NCBI GenBank assembly: GCA_038215095.1
Contig: JBBQRG010000067.1
Coordinates: 1 to 15,984, forward strand
Reading direction: 5' to 3'
DNA: 15,984 bases
Source of the DNA: DATACN01 sp038215095
GTDB taxonomy: Bacteria; Actinomycetota; Thermoleophilia; Solirubrobacterales; Thermoleophilaceae
Below the pieces are notes generated by a model. It was given only the letters and a program-made list of their open reading frames with translations, searched no databases and was not told the origin of the DNA. Made by a program: the position numbers and the translations under genes. Position 1 is the first letter of the stretch. Each line of letters begins with the position of its first letter. Shown piece by piece: positions 1 to 6,724 of this stretch.

Positions 1-468
1 GCCGATGCGGTGGTCGGTCTGCGCCACGCTCGGATCGAAGCTGCTGGCGGCGCCGAGCGGGATCGGGAAGATCGTGCGGAAGCCGTGGATCGTGTCGTAG
101 GCGAACAGGATCGGGATGTGCAGCCGCGAGTGCTCGACGGCGTCGTGCTGGTAGTGGTTGATCAGCACGGGATCCGTCTCGCTGAACACGGCCCCTACCG
201 GCCTGCGCGCCTGCGAGGGGTCGTCCTTCATCTGGCCGTCGGAGGCCAGCGTGAGCTGGTCGAGCTTCTCCCTGAGCGTCATGCGGCTCAGCAGCACGTT
301 GATCTTGTGCTCGGTCGCGGGGCTCAGGCTCTGATGCACAGCCCGCAGCGTTGTGCGGTCGCGCGTGCGTGCGTGGTGCTTGCCGGCCAGCGCCTGGCCG
401 GCGGCAGCGGTCAGGCTCAGCACGATCACGGCGATCCCGATCGCGTGCAGCCAGGTCCTCTTACTCAT
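1..468 (-). CDS. Glycoside hydrolase family 3 beta-glucosidase, N-terminal part (cut by window edge)
   Basis: Reading the minus strand from an ATG at 468 gives 156 open codons to the window edge. Residues 1-28 form a signal peptide (basic MSKR, hydrophobic core, cleavage near GQALA), so the enzyme is probably exported. The mature part matches the start of a GH3 (BglX-like) catalytic barrel: KINVLLSRMTLREKLDQL, then VGAVFSETDPVLINHYQ, a SRLHIPILFAYDTIHGF stretch and FPIPLGAASSFDPSVA. The family removes glucose from the non-reducing end of beta-glucosides. The catalytic Asp and acid/base Glu lie outside the window. GGGAGG six bases upstream is one of the few good ribosome sites here and fixes the start. 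The gene is divergent from a glycoamylase-like gene, which suggests shared glycan metabolism. Substrate linkage cannot be read from this part. Confidence 0.9.
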   Translation of the reverse strand, partial: MSKRTWLHAIGIAVIVLSLTAAAGQALAGKHHARTRDRTTLRAVHQSLSPATEHKINVLLSRMTLREKLDQLTLASDGQMKDDPSQARRPVGAVFSETDPVLINHYQHDAVEHSRLHIPILFAYDTIHGFRTIFPIPLGAASSFDPSVAQTDHRIG

Positions 469-474
469 CTCCGA

Positions 475-480
475 CCTCCC
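475..480 (-). promoter_or_regulatory. Ribosome binding site of the GH3 gene
   Basis: GGGAGG on the minus strand, six bases before the ATG at 468. It decides the start of a gene that has no stop inside the window. Confidence 0.75.
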
Positions 481-489
481 TCAGGTCGC

Positions 490-502
490 CGCGGTTACCG
501 CG
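490..502. promoter_or_regulatory. Inverted repeat CGCGGT-T-ACCGCG, candidate operator
   Basis: Perfect 6-bp arms flank one central base. The repeat lies between the putative GH3 -10 box (512-517) and the GH3 start codon, where a bound repressor could block transcription. Genes for glycan use are often controlled by LacI-, ROK- or GntR-type repressors at such palindromes, but no regulator gene is in the window. In a GC-rich genome a short GC palindrome can also occur by chance. Confidence 0.35.
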
Positions 503-549
503 ACGCGCGGCATGCTATCGCGACACCACGGGTAGGCCACAGGCAGAAG

Positions 550-2022
550 ATGCGGCTCGTTTCGCTCGTCGCCCTTGTAGCCGTCCTGGCGCTCGTCCCG
601 GTCGCGGGCGCCTCCGCGAGGCAGTCCCCCGACCGCGCCCAGCTGCACGAGTACGCGCAGCGCACCTGGTCGTCGATGGCGGCGATGACCGATCCCTCCT
701 CCGGCCTGCCGGCAGACATCCTCGAGGCCGACGGCTCGCGCAGCGTGCAGACGTCGTCCACCAACATCGGCGCCTACCTCTGGAGCGCCGTCGCGGCCCG
801 CCGGCTCGGCGTGATCTCGCGCCTCGAGCTGGTCGCGCGGCTCAGGCGCACCATCGGAACGCTCGAGCACATGGAGCGCTACCGCGACACCGGCCAGTAC
901 TACAACTGGTACGACCACCGCACCGGGGCGAAGCTCACCGCCTGGCCGCCCAGGCCACAGGACGAGTTCCACCCGATCCTCTCCTCGGTCGACGACGGCT
1001 GGCTGGCGGTCGGCCTCAAGATCGTGGCGCGCAAGGTGCCGCAGGTCGCGCGCCGTGCCCGTGCTCTCTACAAAGCGATGGACTTCGGCTTCTACTACGT
1101 CCCGGAGAAGAACCGCGTGCTGTTCCACTACCGCCCCGACGACCCGTCGGCGTCGCCCTGCTGCTACGACACGCTGGTCAGCGAGAGCCGCATCGTCGAC
1201 TACCTCGGGATCGGCCGCGGGCAGCTGCCGCGCAAGGAGTACTTCGGGCGCGAGCGCACCTTCCCCGACACCTGCGACTTCGCCTTCCAGGAGACGAAGC
1301 CGGTCGGCGACTGGCGGCGCTACTACGGCGTCGACGTGTTCGAGGGCGCCTACGGCTACGGCGGCATGCGGCTCGTCCCGTCGTGGGGCGGCTCGATGTT
1401 CGAGGCGCTCATGCCGTCGCTGTTCGTGCCGGAGGAGAAGTGGGCGCCCCGCAGCTGGGGCCGCAACCACCCGCTGACCGTGCGGGCGCAGATCTTCCAC
1501 GGCCTCCAGGAGGCGGGCTACGGCTACTGGGGCTTCTCGCCGGCCAACACGCCCGAGGGCGGCTACGGCGCGTGGGGCGTGGACGGCGCCGGGATGGACC
1601 CGAACGGCTCGCCCTCGAACGAGGACGCCACACTCGTCGACCACGGCTTCCCCGGCTGCCCCGACCGTCCCGCTAAGCCCGACCCGCCGGAGTCGGCGTA
1701 CACGAACGGCGTGGTCACGCCGCACGCCGCCTTCCTCGCGCTGCGCTACGCGCCGCAGGCGGCGCTCGCCGACCTGCGCGCGCTGGCGCGCGACTTCCCG
1801 GGCCTCTACGGCCCCCTCGGCTTCCGCGACAGCGTGAACGTGCAGACCAAGCGGGTCTCCGGTTCCTACCTGTCGCTGGACCAGGGAATGATCATGGCCG
1901 CGCTAGGGAACGCGCTTGGCCACGACGTCCTGCGCGACGCGTTCGCGGACCGCCGGCTCGAGCGGCGGGTCCGGCCGGTGATCGGCATCGAGCGCTTCAA
2001 CGCCTCCTCGCCCGGGGGCTAG
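550..2022 (+). CDS. Secreted glycoamylase-like (PF10091) glycoside hydrolase
   Basis: 490 aa. The start is the ATG at 550 because it begins a clean signal peptide (MRLVSLVALVAVLALVPVAG, cleavage near GASA). The open frame upstream of it is antisense to the GH3 gene. The mature protein looks like the alpha/alpha barrel of the PF10091 'glycoamylase-like' family: TSSTNIGAYLWSAVAA (68-83), SSVDDGWLAVGL (145-156), SWGGSMFEALMPSLF (278-292), YGYWGFSPANTPEGGYGAWG (about 324-343), GFRDSVN (424-430) and SYLSLDQGMIMAAL (439-452). Asp148/149, Glu285 and Asp444 sit in the most conserved-looking motifs; which are catalytic is not shown here. Characterised relatives include endo-beta-1,2-glucanases (GH144), so beta-1,2-glucan is a possible but unproven substrate. 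It heads a plus-strand cluster and lies 11 bp before the MBL-fold gene. Confidence 0.85.
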   Translation: MRLVSLVALVAVLALVPVAGASARQSPDRAQLHEYAQRTWSSMAAMTDPSSGLPADILEADGSRSVQTSSTNIGAYLWSAVAARRLGVISRLELVARLRRTIGTLEHMERYRDTGQYYNWYDHRTGAKLTAWPPRPQDEFHPILSSVDDGWLAVGLKIVARKVPQVARRARALYKAMDFGFYYVPEKNRVLFHYRPDDPSASPCCYDTLVSESRIVDYLGIGRGQLPRKEYFGRERTFPDTCDFAFQETKPVGDWRRYYGVDVFEGAYGYGGMRLVPSWGGSMFEALMPSLFVPEEKWAPRSWGRNHPLTVRAQIFHGLQEAGYGYWGFSPANTPEGGYGAWGVDGAGMDPNGSPSNEDATLVDHGFPGCPDRPAKPDPPESAYTNGVVTPHAAFLALRYAPQAALADLRALARDFPGLYGPLGFRDSVNVQTKRVSGSYLSLDQGMIMAALGNALGHDVLRDAFADRRLERRVRPVIGIERFNASSPGG

Positions 2023-2033
2023 CCTCCCGCGCC

Positions 2034-2810
2034 ATGCGCGCGGTCTCCGTCCACCCCGACGCGCTCGTCCTGACGAGCCGCATGTGGCAGGTGAACGCCG
2101 TCGCCGTTCGGGCGGGCGAGGAGGCGATGCTGATCGACTCGCCCTACTTTCCCGACGAGCTCGAGCTGCTGCCGCAGGTCCTGGCCCAGGCCGACTTCGA
2201 GCCCGACGGCCTGCTGGCGACGCACGCCGACTTCGACCACGTGCTCGGCCGGCTGGCGTTCCCGGGGTTGGCGCTCGGGGTGGCGGAGCTGTCGGCGGAG
2301 CGGCTGCAGCGTTCGCCGGGGGCGGTGCAGAGGGCGCTGCGGGATTCCGACGCCGAGTTCTACGTGGAGCGGCCGCGGCCGCTCGCGTTGGGGTCGGTCC
2401 AGGCGCTGCCCGTGCCCGGACGCGTCGGGCTGGGTGAGGAGGAGCTCGAGCTGTATCCGGCTGAGGGGCATACGGTCGACGGGATGGCGCTGTTCGCGCC
2501 GTGGCTGGGGGTGCTGGTGGTCGGGGATTACCTGTCGCCCGTGGAGCTGCCGATGCTGGGCGAGCTCGAGGCCTATCGGGCGACCTTGGGGCGCTTGGCG
2601 CCGGTCGTGGAGCGGGCCTCGACGGTGGTGCCGGGGCATGGGTCGGTCCTGTCGCGGGAGGACGCGTTGCGGGTGCTCGATGAGGATGTCGAGTACCTCG
2701 ACGTAGTGCAGGCAGGTGAGGAGCGGCCGCGCCTGCCCGATGGCCGCGATTCTTCGCGCCAGCGCGCGCTCCACGCCGAGAATCTCGCCGCGGTAGCGTT
2801 CAAGGGGTGA
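2034..2810 (+). CDS. MBL-fold metallohydrolase with a variant metal motif
   Basis: 258 aa, no signal peptide, so probably cytoplasmic. Metallo-beta-lactamase fold landmarks are in order: T63-HADFDH (64-69), AEGHTVDG (143-150), VGDYLSP with Asp165, and VPGHGSV with His202. The usual first motif is HxHxDH. Here the second His is Asp66 (H-A-D-F-D-H), which would change one metal ligand while keeping the rest. The family hydrolyses thioesters, lactones, phosphodiesters and similar bonds; the substrate is unknown. The gene begins 11 bp after the glycoamylase-like gene without an obvious ribosome site, and its TGA overlaps the GTG of the next gene by 4 bp, so all three are probably co-transcribed. 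From about 2260 to 2700 it uses more G- and T-ending codons (ggg, ttg, gat, tat) than its C-ending neighbours. Confidence 0.85.
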   Translation: MRAVSVHPDALVLTSRMWQVNAVAVRAGEEAMLIDSPYFPDELELLPQVLAQADFEPDGLLATHADFDHVLGRLAFPGLALGVAELSAERLQRSPGAVQRALRDSDAEFYVERPRPLALGSVQALPVPGRVGLGEEELELYPAEGHTVDGMALFAPWLGVLVVGDYLSPVELPMLGELEAYRATLGRLAPVVERASTVVPGHGSVLSREDALRVLDEDVEYLDVVQAGEERPRLPDGRDSSRQRALHAENLAAVAFKG

Positions 2811-5293
2811 GAGGGAGGGCTCTCCTAACCGGGCTGCTGCTCGGCTTGGCGCTTGTGGCGCCGGCCGCCGCTGCCGCGCCGTCGCTCTCCACGTCCGATC
2901 GCCTCGACGCGCGCCGCTATGTGGCCGCCGGTACGCGGGGCTACGTGGTGGGCACCGAGGCCGGGCGCTTCCCGGCGATGGGCTTCCACACGCGGGGGGA
3001 GATGGGTGGCTTCTGGTCGCCGCCCGTGAAGCTGCTCGACGGGCTGTGGTTCGGCGTGAACGGTCAGTGGATCGGTCCGGCAACGCGCTTCACCAGCCAG
3101 GCCGGCTACACGCAGATGGACCTGCCCGCGCCGGCTGGGCTCCAGATGCGCCGTGTGGACTTCGGCCCCGACGGGCACCGCGCCGTGCTAGTGGGCCTGC
3201 GGATCCGCTCGACCGGCGGCGCGCGCTCCGTCGACGTCCAGGTGGACGCGCACTCGGAGCTGATGAACGCCTATCCATGGGGTGAGACGACCCCCTCGCA
3301 GTCGACGGTGAACGGTCCAGACAGCGGCGCCTTCGAGGGCGGCCGGCTCGTGTTCCGCGACGGCTCCTTCGCCGCTGCCGTCGGGACGCGGCAGGCGGCG
3401 GCGAGCGCGGAGACCGGCCCGGGCTTCCGCGGCCCGCAGGACCCCGCCGTGATCTGCCCGGCCTCCGGCGAGGGCACGCCCACCCCGCCGCCGCGCTGCG
3501 ACGACACCGCCTACGGCAGGGGCAGCGGCGGCAAGCTGCACTACCGCGTGAACGTGCCGGCGCACGCCCGCACCACGCTGTGGATCGCCGTGACCGGGTC
3601 GGAGACGGGCTCGGGCACCGCCGTGAAGGAGCAGGCATCCGTGCTGCGCGACCCCGAGGCGCTGCTGCGGCGCAAGGTGGCCGCGCGGGCGCGCCTGCAG
3701 CGCTTCACCCGCCTGTCGCTGCCCGGCGACCGGCTGCTCCAGCGCGGCGTGGACTGGAGCAAGCAGAACCTGGCCGACTCGCTGCAGGCGGCCACCGATC
3801 TCGACCTGCGCGAGACGAACGCCGGCAAGAACTACCCGCCGCCGGCCGGCAAGCTGGCCCGCGCACGCTGGATCGCGGCCGGCTTCCCCGACTACCCGTG
3901 GCTGTTCGCCACCGACGGCGAGTACACCGCCTTCGCCAGCGTCGCCGCCGGTCAGTTCGCGCCGATCAAGGACCACCTGAAGGCGCTGCGCGACATCAGC
4001 GAGATCGTGAACAAGGGCAGCGGCAAGGTCGTGCACGAGGTCGTCTCGGACGGCACGGTCTACTTCGGCTCGAACGCCGACGCCGGGAACACCGACGAGA
4101 CGGTCAAGTTCCCGAGCGCGGTGGCGTTGGTGTATCGCTGGACCGGCGACGACCGCTTCCGCGACCAGATGTACGGCTTCTCGGTGCGCAACATGCGCTA
4201 CGTGTTCGACCAGCTCGACGCCGACCACGACGGCTGGCCTGAGGGCGCCGGCAACGTCGAGCGGCCGGGCATGGGCGAGGAGAAGCTCGACGTGACGGTG
4301 TATGCGATCCGCGGCCTGCGCGACCTGGCGTACCTGGCGCGCTCAAAGGGCGACGCGGCCACGTACACCTGGGCCGAGGGCCGCGCACGCGCGATGGAGG
4401 CGGCCTTCGAGAGCGCCTGGTGGCTCCCCGCCGTGCCCCAGCACGCCGACTCCCTGAAGAACCCGAGCAACGAGAAGCTCATGCAGCGCCACTGGATCGG
4501 CGTCACGCCGATGGAGGCGGAGCTGGTCCGCCCGACCGGGAGCGCGCAGCCCGGCCTGACCACGCGCGACCACGCCATCGCCGCCCTCAACCTGCGCGAG
4601 CAGGGCTGCTACGGCAACGCGGCGGGCCTCTTCCACACCGGCAGCGGCGGCTGCGACCCGGCGCCGTCGAGCAAGTCCGACCTCGAGATCTTCAGCCTGA
4701 ACAGCGCCGTGATGGCGGTGGGGGAGGGCAACTACGGCCGGCTCGACCACGGCCAGCAGCAGCGATTCACGAAGGCCAACCGCCAGCTCCAGCTGCCGGC
4801 GCCCGACGAGCAGCCCGGCGCCATGCCGGAGATCGCGCCGTCACCGGACTACGGCCGCTCGATCCTGAAGTCGTTCCTGGAGCGCGCGTCGGTGCTGCAG
4901 GCCTGGGGCGCCTACGGCACGGTCTGGCCGGTGGTGCACCAGCAGTTGGGAGTGCGCCCCGACCTCGGCTTCTTGCAGCTCGAGATCACTCCGCAGGTTC
5001 CTCCCTACCAGCACGCGATCGCGGGCCGTGGAATCCGGGTCGGCGACGGGACGGTCGACGTCGTGGCCGACCACCGTGGCAAGCGCTACGAGACGCGCGT
5101 GCGCAACCGCTTCAGGGGGCTGCGCCGCCTGGCGCTGGGCGCCACGCTGCCCGCCGGCGCGTCGGTGAGGAGCGCGACGTTCGACGGAAGGCGGGTCCGC
5201 ATCAGGACGCGCGCGACCAACCGCGGTCTCGAGGTCCTGGTGCGCACGGCCCGCGTGCTCGGGTCCCACAAGCTGGTCGTCAAGGCGCGCTAG
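2807..5293 (+). CDS. Large secreted six-hairpin glycosidase (glycogen-debranching/amylo-alpha-1,6-glucosidase-like)
   Basis: 828 aa from a GTG start that overlaps the MBL gene stop (GTGA, 4 bp). A signal peptide covers about residues 1-24 (MRGRALLTGLLLGLALVAPA). Residues about 25-290 look like an N-terminal beta-sandwich. About 300-730 look like an (alpha/alpha)6 barrel, with DYPWLFATDGEYTAF (362-376), DADHDGWPEGAGNVE (471-485), a later WLPAVPQHADSLKNP stretch and QAWGAYGTVWPVVHQQLGV near the end of the barrel. A basic beta-rich tail follows. The acidic pairs Asp370/Glu372 and Asp475/Glu479 are candidate active-site residues by analogy with the GH15/GH63/GH133 clan-like folds. I cannot assign a CAZy family or linkage from sequence alone. 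With the upstream secreted enzyme and the divergent GH3 enzyme it points to a glycan-degrading locus. Confidence 0.75.
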   Translation: MRGRALLTGLLLGLALVAPAAAAAPSLSTSDRLDARRYVAAGTRGYVVGTEAGRFPAMGFHTRGEMGGFWSPPVKLLDGLWFGVNGQWIGPATRFTSQAGYTQMDLPAPAGLQMRRVDFGPDGHRAVLVGLRIRSTGGARSVDVQVDAHSELMNAYPWGETTPSQSTVNGPDSGAFEGGRLVFRDGSFAAAVGTRQAAASAETGPGFRGPQDPAVICPASGEGTPTPPPRCDDTAYGRGSGGKLHYRVNVPAHARTTLWIAVTGSETGSGTAVKEQASVLRDPEALLRRKVAARARLQRFTRLSLPGDRLLQRGVDWSKQNLADSLQAATDLDLRETNAGKNYPPPAGKLARARWIAAGFPDYPWLFATDGEYTAFASVAAGQFAPIKDHLKALRDISEIVNKGSGKVVHEVVSDGTVYFGSNADAGNTDETVKFPSAVALVYRWTGDDRFRDQMYGFSVRNMRYVFDQLDADHDGWPEGAGNVERPGMGEEKLDVTVYAIRGLRDLAYLARSKGDAATYTWAEGRARAMEAAFESAWWLPAVPQHADSLKNPSNEKLMQRHWIGVTPMEAELVRPTGSAQPGLTTRDHAIAALNLREQGCYGNAAGLFHTGSGGCDPAPSSKSDLEIFSLNSAVMAVGEGNYGRLDHGQQQRFTKANRQLQLPAPDEQPGAMPEIAPSPDYGRSILKSFLERASVLQAWGAYGTVWPVVHQQLGVRPDLGFLQLEITPQVPPYQHAIAGRGIRVGDGTVDVVADHRGKRYETRVRNRFRGLRRLALGATLPAGASVRSATFDGRRVRIRTRATNRGLEVLVRTARVLGSHKLVVKAR
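5290..5293. other. CTAG palindrome serving as stop codons of two convergent frames
   Basis: The plus-strand glycosidase stop (TAG 5291-5293) and the minus-strand ABM frame stop (TAG 5292-5290) share this palindrome, leaving no intergenic terminator space. Because the ABM frame has an earlier amber, translation there would end at 5428. Confidence 0.8.
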
Positions 5294-5607
5294 GCGCCCT
5301 TGCCGCCCAGCGGCCGCAGCGCGGTCGCGTCCGGCGCGCCGGCCATGAGCGGCACGGCACGGGCGATCAGCGCCTTCACGCTCTCGTCCTCGAGCGACGC
5401 GTCGTGGGCCGCCTTGCTGGTCCAGGCCTAGGTCACGAACACCGCGTCGGGATCTTCCGGCGCGCGGCTGACGAGGTAGAGGCGGCAGCGCTCGTCGGCC
5501 TCCGCGCCTGCGGCGGCCTCGAGCAGGATTGAGGCAAGCTCGTCGCCTTTCCCGGGCTGGGCCGTGAAGCGCACGTGCATCGCGTAGGGCTCGTCCACGG
5601 CGCTCAT
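5290..5607 (-). pseudogene. Antibiotic biosynthesis monooxygenase (ABM)-domain protein interrupted by an in-frame amber stop
   Basis: From the ATG at 5607 the frame reads MSAVDEPYAMHVRFTAQPGK and runs 59 codons to VFVT, then meets TAG at 5430-5428. Read past that codon, the same frame continues for 45 more codons (AWTSKAAHDASLEDESVKAL, then LMAGAPD and LRPLGGKGA) to a stop at 5292-5290. The joined 105-codon product matches a full small ABM/quinol monooxygenase domain, which normally has Glu in '(V)T-E-x-W' exactly where the amber stands. TAG differs from GAG by one base. Either the gene is recently broken or there is a base error. The start overlaps the FAD oxidase stop (ATGA), so the two were translationally coupled. 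These proteins usually act as dimeric cofactor-free oxygenases or dye- or heme-handling proteins; the substrate is unknown. Confidence 0.8.
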
Positions 5608-6704
5608 TCTGCCGTTCCGGGCTGCCAGCCCGCCGTGCGCAGGCTCCGGCCGGGGCTGCGCGCTCCCAGGGCGAAGCGCGGCTCGGGCTCCGCGGCGCCG
5701 GTCATCGCGGCCACCGCCTGCTCGGCGAACGCCGGGCCGTGCTTGAAGCCGTGGCCCGAGCCGCCGCCGGCCAGCCAGACGCGCTCGTGCTCGGGATGGC
5801 GGTCCAGGATGAAGCCGTTGTCCGCGGTCAGCGAGTAGTGGCAGGTCTTTGAGCGCTCCAGCCGCGCCTCGGCCAGGGCCGGGAAGCGGTGGGCGAGGTA
5901 CTCCGCCGCCTTGCGCTCCGTGGCCCCGCTCGCCTGCGCCGGGCGCTCGTCGGGGTCCACCGGTGGCCCGTCCTCGTCGATCGCCACCTTCATCCCGTTG
6001 CCATCGAGCGGCCCGAGCCCGTAGACCGCCCCGTCGTAGTCGAGCCAGGCCGGGCAGCCCGGCAGCGCCCACTCGGCGCCCACCTCGAAGAAGCTCACGT
6101 CCTGGCGCGTCACGCGCAGGTCCACGAGGCCGGGGAAGAGGGCCGCCAGCCAGGCGCCGCAGGCCCACACGACCAGGTCGGCCTCCATGCGCCGGCCGTC
6201 CACCAGCGCCGCGTCGCCGTCGGGCCGGGCCTGGCCGCGCACCACGGTCGCGCCGCGGCGCGCGGCCCGCTCGGACAGCGCGCGGGTGGCCGCGGCGGCG
6301 CGCATCACGCCGGCCTCCGGCTCCAGCAGCAGGTACTCCAGGTCGTCGACGCGCAGGCTCGGGAACAGCTCGGCGCCCTGCTCCGGCGTCAGCCGCTCGA
6401 CCGGGATGCCCTGCTTGCGCATCACGCGCTCGGACTCGGCCTCCCAGCCGCCCTCGCGGCGCACCAGCCACACGAGGCCCGAGCGCACCATCAGCTCCTC
6501 GCCCAGCTCCAGCCACAGCTCGCGCGCTCGCCAGGCCGAGCGCGTGTACAGCTCGCCGTCGCCGTGCGAGTAGCGGATCAGCCTGCTCTCGCCGCCGGAC
6601 TCCGCGCCCTCGTGGCCCGGCTCGGCGCGCTCGACCAGCGTGACCTCGAATCCCTCTCCCGCCAGCCGGTCGGCGATCGCGGCGCCGAAAACGCCCGCGC
6701 CCAC
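5604..6704 (-). CDS. FAD-dependent amine oxidoreductase, sarcosine oxidase/N-methyltryptophan oxidase (SolA/MSOX) type
   Basis: 366 aa if started at the GTG at 6704. This family oxidises secondary amines such as N-methyl amino acids to imines, giving hydrogen peroxide. The Rossmann motif VGAGVFG lies right at the N-terminus, followed by GGESRLIRYSHG. A near-diagnostic C-terminal block reads KTCHYSLTADNGFILDRHPE and then GGGSGHGFKHGP. Cys288 in that block matches the cysteine that binds FAD covalently in monomeric sarcosine oxidase. NGMKVAIDEDGPPVDPDE is also typical. The first beta strand (SASAIVVGAG) extends upstream of the GTG up to the carboxylase stop at 6725, but there is no ATG, GTG or TTG there. 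The GTG at 6704 is only the nearest legal codon, 23 nt from a GGAGGAG, so the true start is uncertain. The gene follows the biotin carboxylase directly and overlaps the ABM gene. Confidence 0.85.
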   Translation of the reverse strand: MGAGVFGAAIADRLAGEGFEVTLVERAEPGHEGAESGGESRLIRYSHGDGELYTRSAWRARELWLELGEELMVRSGLVWLVRREGGWEAESERVMRKQGIPVERLTPEQGAELFPSLRVDDLEYLLLEPEAGVMRAAAATRALSERAARRGATVVRGQARPDGDAALVDGRRMEADLVVWACGAWLAALFPGLVDLRVTRQDVSFFEVGAEWALPGCPAWLDYDGAVYGLGPLDGNGMKVAIDEDGPPVDPDERPAQASGATERKAAEYLAHRFPALAEARLERSKTCHYSLTADNGFILDRHPEHERVWLAGGGSGHGFKHGPAFAEQAVAAMTGAAEPEPRFALGARSPGRSLRTAGWQPGTAE

Positions 6705-6724
6705 GACGATCGCGGAGGCGCTCG

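Larger units (their letters stand above)
469..549. promoter_or_regulatory. Divergent intergenic promoter region between the GH3 and glycoamylase-like genes
   Basis: These 81 bp separate two divergent genes for secreted glycosidases and must hold both promoters unless these lie inside coding sequence. On the minus strand TAGCAT (complement of 512-517) fits a TANNNT -10 box, about 43 nt before the GH3 start. No convincing -35 box is visible. No clear -10 box is seen for the plus strand. A perfect inverted repeat sits at 490-502. The region is known from its position; the promoter elements are inference. Confidence 0.45.

Noticed and set aside
10..549. Upstream in-frame extension of the glycoamylase-like gene by 180 codons
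   Set aside because: It lies antisense to the GH3 gene, has a low-complexity Arg/Val/His composition, and the signal peptide begins at the ATG at 550.
5294..5427. Intergenic region with a terminator between the large glycosidase and the ABM gene
   Set aside because: The sequence still encodes the second half of the ABM domain in frame, and I see no hairpin followed by a T run.
5428..5430. Amber codon read as pyrrolysine in the ABM gene
   Set aside because: ABM proteins have no pyrrolysine members and no pyrrolysine genes are seen. Loss or error of a Glu codon is simpler.
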